Source: Polytrichum commune (taxonomy: Eukaryota > Streptophyta > Polytrichopsida > Polytrichales > Polytrichaceae). Taken from it: a DNA stretch of 64,000 nt. Numbering within the stretch: the stretch's first letter is position 1; every line of letters begins with the position of its first letter. The notes beneath the pieces were generated by a model. It made no database searches and was not told the origin of the DNA. It saw only the letters and a list, made by a program, of their open reading frames with translations. Below, one piece after another: positions 56,204 through 64,000 of this stretch. The position numbers were made by a program, and so were the translations under genes. The stretch is from contig OX485804.1 in NCBI GenBank assembly GCA_950295325.1, positions 33,668,001 to 33,732,000 of the forward strand, written 5' to 3'.

Positions 56204-59200
56204 ATGAGAAGCGGTATGTGATGGCAACTTCGAGGTTGAGTTGATTGAAGACCACGAGAGTAAATGTGGCGCGTGATCGTGTTATCGTGGTCCTCGATCA
56301 AAATCGGAGGTTCCAAGGTGGATCAAATGTTTTCAACCAACGATGTGGGAACTTAACTTGGGTCTTACCCACATGGGAGTTCGATACGTCTGTGTTTGTT
56401 CAAGGTTCTCATTGTTGAAAAGAAAAGACCTACATGAAGATCTAACAATATCATAATCCACGGCTATCAAACAACCAAATTAATCACAAATTATCCAACT
56501 ATTCTCGGAGAGCCCTGGGCATGTCAAATTCCCAAACGACCCAGGTCTTGGAATTCAAATATGCACAATACACGGATAACCAACGAAAATATATTTCTTT
56601 TGACCCCTTGCACACTTATGCCCACTCCCTAGTTGAGACATGTGGCCACACCTACTTTCCAGATGTCCATCCTCGAAAAGGGGATGCGTATAACACCTTA
56701 CAACATAGTCGTCCCTCTAATCACCGAAACATCACAAGCCAACAAACATACAAGATTTTACACACTCACAAACACCGGAACGTACAATAACCAACCACCC
56801 AACCCAACAATCCTAAACTAGCTGCTCGTATACTTTGTGAAAGTAGAAGGTATTAACTCAACTATAATACTAAACATACTAGAAATAAAATAACAAAATC
56901 TAGTTCCATTTTAAGAATGACAAAGACCCTTTTCAATGGCAAGTCACAAAAATCATAACCTCAGTGCTAATGAGGGTTTTATAATATTTTTGACTTCCAA
57001 GCTATTTACATACTTTAATGGCGGTTTCACTTTGAAAATGAAATCCCAGTCAATTGCTTATTAACTCAATGGAAGTGAACATGTATATTGGATTTTGGAC
57101 CTTGAAGGTGAAGTGCACTCAATATGGGATTTGTGGATTAGTGCCCTTCAAGAATGCAAGGGCAATGGTTTTTTCAAAGTCAGGCGGGCGGGCAACCCTT
57201 TTCGGTCGGGTCCATAAAATATGGAATTTCAGGGCCGGGCAGCTGCCCCTGCCCAAATCTACCTCCCCTATAAGTTAGTGGGGGGAACTTTAACATCCCC
57301 CGTGAGGATTACACAATGGACATCCGTATATTATTCCAAAACTTTTTATTGGAATATATATTGACTACGAAATTGGAATTACAAATCGAAGTCTAGTCCC
57401 ACAAAACTACACGATTCTTTTGAATTAGTGTGTCATGAAAATTGGACATGTGTGATGATTATGAGTGTGTCTTGTTGTGTAGCTCCAGGTGTCATATGAC
57501 ATTCTCTGTAGGTGCCACCTAGTGATTGCAAGACAATCAATGTAGGTTGATGCCTAATAAGGTGGGCGGCACTAACTCAACACTAGTTGCTATAGACACC
57601 ATACCTAATATATTTGCTACCATGTGATTGTACTAATTCCAACACACACAAATTATCTAGTAAAATTGCAAGTAAGATTTTGTTGCTATTTTTTACCACT
57701 CTTGATGGAAACTATATTATGGGCGCTATGAAGAGAGTCCACTTCTCACTTAAGAAGAAGACGATTGTCCTAAATATTCGTGCTAATCAAACACCCATGT
57801 CAAAATTTACACTAAATATGAAATTGTGATTTTTTTGGGGGCACAAATTGAGAATTCACGAAATTGTGATATGTGCACAATCTAGTCCACCTACTTATAA
57901 GGTATGTGGGCCTTATGTGGTCATTGTTTATGATTGAACACCTATGTTCCAGTGGTACCTAAATGACAAGGCTATGGTTAAGGAAAGACATAAAAAGAAT
58001 ATATGGTGCAATTCAAATTGGAGTATGTGTTCCAAGTCTATAAAAAATTCTAAATCTCGTAACACATACAATTGAAAGGGAGAATGTAATCACTTGAATC
58101 GAAGTATAATGTTCGCTTTGATTTTATTAAAGCTTTGGATCGAGTAACTTCGGAGCGAGGGACTTATCATATACAAGTGTATGAAATAGCATGTAGCCTG
58201 AACTTTACATTTTTCAATTGACTTGACACCATAAATAGGTTTAATGACCTCAAATTAACGTCCGTGGGATTATTTGACATGAATATGCAACAAACATGTA
58301 AAGGACGAAGTTTATATGTTGGATGGATGAGAGGTACGCCCACTTACACTATATCTCTCTCTCTCTCTAACCTTGCCTTTGACAAGTGAAAATGGTGATC
58401 GTTGTGAGTCAAAATTGAAAGAGTTTCCAATTTGATCCACTTTGCCAACATTGTCGGTGGGATTGAAAATGCCCAAAATAGGGCCACTTATCTCATGGTC
58501 ATTGTGGCCCACGCCTTTAAAAATTGGTTGTCACATCCAAATCGAACTTTAGCACATGATTCATGTGCATTTTTTGGGTGGAGAGCCGCAAGGAACAACA
58601 CAATATTCATCCGAAGTAAGGACTTAATGATGCAAGTGCTAATGCTTGGAGTGAGAAAGTTGAAGTTACCTTGCAACCGGAGTGGGCTTAGATTAGGCTC
58701 AAAGACCGCATAATGTTCAAAGTTGGTTTGGTTTCCTAACACCTATTGAAGGGTAATATTGTAGTTTTCTAGCAATTTGGGCACCTTTTCGCCTTATAAT
58801 TAATTAAAGAGAAAAAGTAAGTTAGGTAACCTAGAAAATAATAGTCTAACACTAGGCAGATTCAAGATGTAATTAAAAACAAGTTAGACATTCATCCAAG
58901 TCATTTCTAAAATTCATGAATGGTTTTCCTGATTTCATATATGGTGGCTACGATTAACCCATACATTTTCCTAAACCAATATCCCTTATCCTAAAGTTTG
59001 TCTTTTGCTTGTATGCCAAGGTTGAATGCCGCATGAAGACATTGTTGAAGTTATTTGATGCTACTTTGTTGGGTTCCAACGAATGTCACTTGCATTATTA
59101 TGATTGTAGGCACTCTTTGAATGCTATTTCATTTTTTTTTTCTTTTAGACACTTGACGAAATTAATTTCCCATTAATTTTGGCAACTTTAAAATTAATTA

Positions 59201-60609
59201 TTTTTTGCCCAAACATGTACCCACATGGGTTGGTTGTTGATTCATCCCAAGTTTAAGTTCACTACAATAGACTAATGCAAGGTCTCTATTAAAATTTAGG
59301 GGTTGCTTTTCAAGAATATAAAAAAAACCTCGCTTTGCACTTAATCAAAGTTGTACCTTTCTCTCTTTGCCAATAGGTGTTATTAACATTCACCCCTCCA
59401 AAATCAAGCAATTTCATTGGTTGAGAACAAGGATTTAGACCCCAAGGAGTTTAAAGTGAGATTATTGCAAGTTTTTGTTTGACTTATTTTTCTCGTTCTC
59501 CGTCTTTTATTGAACACGTTTACATCTTCAAGTTTGTTTTGCATTAGCAAAATCTATGATGCTACATGTTAAAACAACAAATATTGAGAATCAAACCTTC
59601 GATGACTTGGTCATGGTTATTGGAAGTGCGTGTTTGTTGATTTCTTGAATGAGTAGGTAGGTCCTCCCATATTGATTGCGGAGTAGTTAGTAAAATTTGA
59701 AGACATAGTCCAATCTTTTTAAACTTGTTTGGTTATTATTAGTATTCTCATTATACTTGCACTTTGTTTCTCTCTTGACCACACACCGACCTCTTAGGCA
59801 TCTTTTTAAGAAAAATAATTGAATAACACTTGACCTTATTTTGCGACCCCATCCCAACACCACCACATACCATTATGTGGATGAATGGTGACTTGGATTC
59901 GAATGCAATTGAAAAATGAATGAAACCAACATAACATTATTTCAGTTGTTATAACTTGTTCCATTCTAGTAATATTCAATGATAATGCTGCACTTAAATC
60001 TCACTTGTTTTCCAAGCTAAATCTTCTTATTGACAAGAATATGTAAGGTATATTTCTAGCACCTTACATGACATACTCCTGACCCACCCAACCTGGTCAC
60101 TCATGTGAACAATGTTATGAAGAAAAATTGTAACATTCAACATATCTTAAAGATGCAATGAACCTCACAGGCACCTTTTTTAGGTTCATCGCAAAGTGCA
60201 TGTGCGCATGCGAGCGCACCTTTCATCCACCCAACACAAAAAGCCATGAAAAAACAACAATCCAAATATTTACTTTTCTAAAGGTCGATTCAACTGAGAA
60301 GGTAGTTTCAATGACCCGAACTAATCTAGTCCAACTCATCTGAGATGAATCGACCACAAACCTATAGGGGGTTGTATGTTCCTTATGTTGGATGGACGAG
60401 AAGCACGTTTTTGTATGTGATAATTCCCCCTCTCTCCCTTTTTCTAACATAGACTAGTTTTCTTGCAAAAATATCGTAGACGTTGTCCAATTCCTTAAAA
60501 GTGATTATTATTATTGGTTTGTTTGTGTGGACACAATTTGAAAATTCAACTGCAAGAACGGAAGCAAAATACAACCACCTCAAGAGAAAAACTGAAACGA
60601 GTTTTGCGA
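56204..60609. other. Gene-free DNA
   Basis: Several short open frames but none with recognisable similarity or coding-like codon use. A short (CT)n run lies near 58352-58367. Confidence 0.4.
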
Positions 60610-60756
60610 CATAACATTATTCAGATCCATACTGGTGTTTTGTGCGACTGACAATATTCCACAAAATATTCCTCACATGCAAACTAAACATGAGAAATAT
60701 TCCATGGAATATTGTCAGTCGCACAAAACACCAGTATGGATCTGAATAGTGTCATG
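60610..60756. mobile_element. 147-bp near-perfect palindromic hairpin element
   Basis: Left arm (CATAACATTATTCAGATCCA) and inverse right arm (CATGACACTATTCAGATCCA) match over about 60 bp with only a few differences, through TACTGGTGTTTTGTGCGACT and GACAATATTCCA. A short loop lies near 60680. Transcribed, it would fold into a miRNA-precursor-like hairpin. Confidence 0.9.
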
Positions 60757-62931
60757 GAAGTGTGAAATGAGGAACATTTATGCAAAATTGAATTGTTTTG
60801 TTTTTGCCGTTTTGTAACACGAGGCTTTTTTTTTGGGGGGGGGGGGTGTTTCCCAAAGTGTGTAGTCAAACGAAAGTTCTTGGAAGGTTGGCACCGGAGT
60901 CTTTTTGATTGGGAAAAGGGTATGTTGGGCCTTTGGATTCAAGAGTGTGTGTGTGTGTGGGGGGGGGGGGGTGAATTCCACCGACCTTTGCACTTTTGAG
61001 GTGCCTAGCTACCTACCCTCCCTCCCCACCCCCGTGGCAAGTCCCAAAATGGAAGGACCGACTTCATGGTGCCTCTTAATTATTGGGCAATGGCCACCGG
61101 TCGGTTGCTTGGAGTCACCGTTGACGGGGTCAACGGCTAAATAAGCAAGCAAGCAAGGAATGCTCGAAAAACATTCTCCCTATCTAGCTACTAGCTCATA
61201 CGCACGAGTTACTTGGCATAAACGCAACAACACTCGGTTTCTCGAATTTGGAGATTTTTTTCTTTTCTTTTCTTTTCTTTTCTTTCTCCTTCAAAATTCC
61301 GGGAGGCACATCTTTTGAGAAACCCGCACTCCGATGCACTTCACCTCTTTGGTATTGGCCCCCATGTGCATTCCAATGAATTTGTCTCTCGCATACCACC
61401 TTGAAATGTCGAGGGACATTTGAGCCCATTACATTCATTGTTTTTTATGTGATTCTATGATTCGCCCCTTTTACATGGGAAGCCAACTTTCAATTTTAGA
61501 ATGAGGACGTGGGAAGATAGAAAATTCTCCTCATTTCAACAGTGTTTGAGAAGATCCGATGGTCACAAATGTTAGAGTTTTGGATAACGACATCTAGTGA
61601 ACTATATAAATAAAAGAAAATGGACGGTGGGATGGATGTATGCCCTAGGTTAAGACATATGACAATGTGCAAACTCAAATTACATACATGAGAAGATTCA
61701 AAACTTCAAATTGGGAGTACGTATGTCAATTCTGTAGGTGATCAAAGTTCGTTGATTGGATGATGGGTGTCTCTTTTATTGAGCCTCGATGCCACTTTTT
61801 TGAGCAAACTTGGTTTGGGGTGTCCCCCCCCCCCTTTCCTTCCCCTGTTGCCCCCCGACTTGCTAAAGATGGGTTGATTCTTACGACATGGACCATCATG
61901 GGCAAGAAAACTTGCCTTCTCGCTGAAGCCTTCTAATGGCCATTTCAGAACGTCAAATGCATTTCGGAGCACTGTCATACCCCTTGTACAAAACTTAACG
62001 GGAGTCGCACATGCCTATAGTGAGGCACAAAAAGAATCTCCGTGCCATGCAAGGGGCCTAGAATGACTAGATGAGGCGGTGATCCATGGTACGTTTTATC
62101 TTCTTCCCAAGGGTGACCCATGATGTCAACAGGGACAATTAATGGCTGACCATTCAACATGGCTAAGGCCCTCGCAAGACATTCGAGACAAGAGAGATGA
62201 AAATGTCTTGTTGTTAATTTCATTGTGAGTCAATTTTAACAACTCATTAGAGAAATAACCTAATTGAATTGATTTTATCCCTTACGTGACATTTTGCAAT
62301 TATAAAATATGTTGAAAATATAATGTCTATATGGTAAACACATTGCCATGGACAAAGACATTTTGGAAGTTCAATTTCCAACCACCATTTCTACACATTT
62401 TTCCTTTTCCCCCCATATCTTTCAAATTATGTTTTGCTAGGTTAGTTTGAGCCTTGAGACAAATACAATTATTCATACATTATCCCTATGAATATGAAAT
62501 AAAATAAAATACACATCAAAACCATCTCGTTAATTTGAACGTGGATGTGCCTATAAATGCAACACTTTGAGAGTCTTATTTGTGATACTTATCAAAATAG
62601 GTGGTGTGGGCCCCATAAAAATGGAGTTGACTTTTTTTTGTTGGGTGACCTTTTTATAAATGTTTAGACACAAAATGTTACACATATTTATGCAATGCCA
62701 ATATGTTAAATTTAGATTATCATGTACGGATGTGTTTTGTAAGTGCTTATATTTTTGTGTGAACGACATTTGAGCATTGAAAGTCACTCATCGTAAGTCA
62801 TTTTATCTTCAAGAAACACCTGGTGACCATTAAAGATTATCCTAATGCACCCATGCGAGGCTCGTCGCCACTTGAATATGTGGACCTTGTTCCATTTTGG
62901 AATTTTGGAATGACATGCAAATGGAACCTTA
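60757..62931. other. Gene-free DNA
   Basis: Contains G runs at 60835-60846 and 60959-60971, a (TTTTC)n microsatellite at 61254-61288 and a C run at 61824-61834. No exon recognised. Confidence 0.4.
61254..61288. repeat. (TTTTC)n microsatellite
   Basis: About six TTTTC units with a short T-rich lead. Confidence 0.9.
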
Positions 62932-63435
62932 GGGCCACTTCACACACGAGACTGAGAGCCCATGACCATGACACTTCAAGCACTCTCATTGGTGGAAAAG
63001 GCAGAGTCGGTCCAAGTTCGCTTCGCACTACACTTGAGGGACCAACAGAGTATATAAGTGAATGTAAGATGGATGTGAAGCCTACATGGATTCCTACATG
63101 GCGTCGAATGGATTATGTTTCATGGTCACTTGGACTATTTACCAAAAACCACCTCTTGGAGGTAGGCCTAACACAAAACCAAGAGACCATGGCACTCCGA
63201 ACGCTCACAACCGTTGGTTTATTCTATTTTATCATGTGTGAAGACATGCATGAATAAAAATTCATTGAAATAACATTTGATTGAGGGCCCGGTCACATAT
63301 GACTTCACACTACACTTGAGGGTCCGTGACCACATTACATGATTTTGGAGGTGTCTTGGGACGGCCTTTGGACACTCTCTATTTGGCTCTCACAATTTCA
63401 TGGTCACGGCTCTTGGCTTGTGTGAGAAGTGGCCC
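62932..63435. mobile_element. 504-bp Tourist-like MITE, GGGCCACTTCACAC family
   Basis: Starts GGGCCACTTCACACACGAG and ends GTGAGAAGTGGCCC, with TTA on the left and TTG on the right. Same orientation as 54408-54906. A 144-codon open frame crosses its interior but the same frame is not kept in the sister copies, so it is not a gene. Confidence 0.9.
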
Positions 63436-63712
63436 TTGTACCAAATCTGCAACTACTATTGAATGAATTTGTGACATAGATTGAAGGCATGGGTTGATTG
63501 GTGTCAGGCCGTGTTTTAGAAACTATTGTCCCACTACCGTACAGTCTAACCTTGATAATGTCACCCTTGTTAATAGAACACCTTGACATTGTCACCTAAA
63601 AGTTTGAAACCGATTTTCATAGTGTAAAACTCCCTCGTTATTATCCCTATCACCCTTGGTAATGTCACTATTTTTTTCCAAAATCCGTAGTGTAAATGTG
63701 ATAATACCAAGT

Positions 63713-64000
63713 ATGGATGGATTGTATGTGATGGTTGGATGGCATGAATTAGATGATCAAACCATTAGAAATTGTTGGAGAAAGTCCGCCATATTGCCTA
63801 CATAGTGGAATGCAGATATCAACAATTTTGATGAACATATGAAGTCCAAAATGGAGGAAACAACTTTGGAATTGGGCAATCTCATCGCCGCATTGAATTT
63901 GGGTTTGGATGTCGAAGGCAAGCATGTAGAAAAGCTTTGTCCTTTGGAGTACATAAACATGGAAGGTGCAGATGATTTTGAGGTGAAATATTCTACTGAG
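63713..64000 (+). pseudogene. Pogo-like transposase C-terminal relic, cut by window edge
   Basis: One frame runs from about 63713 to the window end with a single in-frame TAG at 63803. Before the stop, DQTIRNCWRKSAILPT resembles the end of the DDE_1 domain of pogo/Tigger-type transposases (typical form TI.NCW...GIL). After it, the frame continues with an acidic tail, including LGNLIAALNLGLDVEG and PLEYINMEGADDF, similar to the LEYINID-type tails of that family. The frame stays open for 65 codons after the TAG, so the stop may be recent. The 5' part with the catalytic core is not in the adjacent sequence; a MITE lies there instead. Family assignment is from recalled motifs. Confidence 0.6.

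Noticed and set aside
62823-63257. 144-codon open frame
   Set aside because: It runs through a Tourist-like MITE; the sister copies at 54408 and 40023 do not preserve it.

Overview
This is a window of nuclear DNA from a plant-lineage eukaryote. It holds four complete intron-rich genes, one truncated gene at the left edge, and a long gene-free, repeat-dense right part. Three genes constrain the organism. A photosystem I subunit O gene with a chloroplast transit peptide places it in the green lineage, with a land-plant-like protein. A CFAP184/CCDC96 gene for a motile-cilium axoneme protein implies swimming sperm. A hybrid histidine kinase with an N-terminal MASE1 membrane domain is of a kind known, to my knowledge, from early-diverging plants but not from Arabidopsis. 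A seedless plant (bryophyte, lycophyte or fern) or a close streptophyte relative fits best; I cannot name the species.

Layout. 1-966: 3' exon of an unrecognised gene on +, possibly with a Myb/SANT-like domain. 2931-4277 (-): PsaO, four exons. 6689-12557 (+): CFAP184, nine exons, all eight introns in phase 0. 13477-14525 (-): V-ATPase subunit F, four exons. 17008-24713 (-): MASE1 hybrid histidine kinase, eight exons, 1115 residues. A duplicated copy of its first ~30 codons lies 193 bp upstream. From about 25 kb to 63.7 kb I see no gene. This stretch holds many short DNA transposons (MITEs) with clear terminal inverted repeats, several with 3-bp TTA/TAA target duplications typical of PIF/Harbinger (Tourist-like) elements. 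It also holds a 13-copy 110-bp tandem array grown from the end of one MITE, hairpin elements, and unusually many long poly-G/poly-C runs. A pogo-like transposase relic runs off the right edge.

The genes do not form a pathway: photosynthesis, cilium, vacuolar proton pumping and phosphorelay sensing are side by side. What links the gene-rich part is how its non-coding DNA has grown. Introns and 5' regions of CFAP184 and the kinase contain diverged tandem duplications with periods of about 281-327 bp in unrelated sequences, some carrying splice-site copies. The kinase's start region is also duplicated, giving a possible upstream ORF.

Gene models were assembled by hand from splice signals and recalled family conservation. 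Exon joins are in frame throughout; the one non-canonical junction (a GC donor in CFAP184) is flagged.
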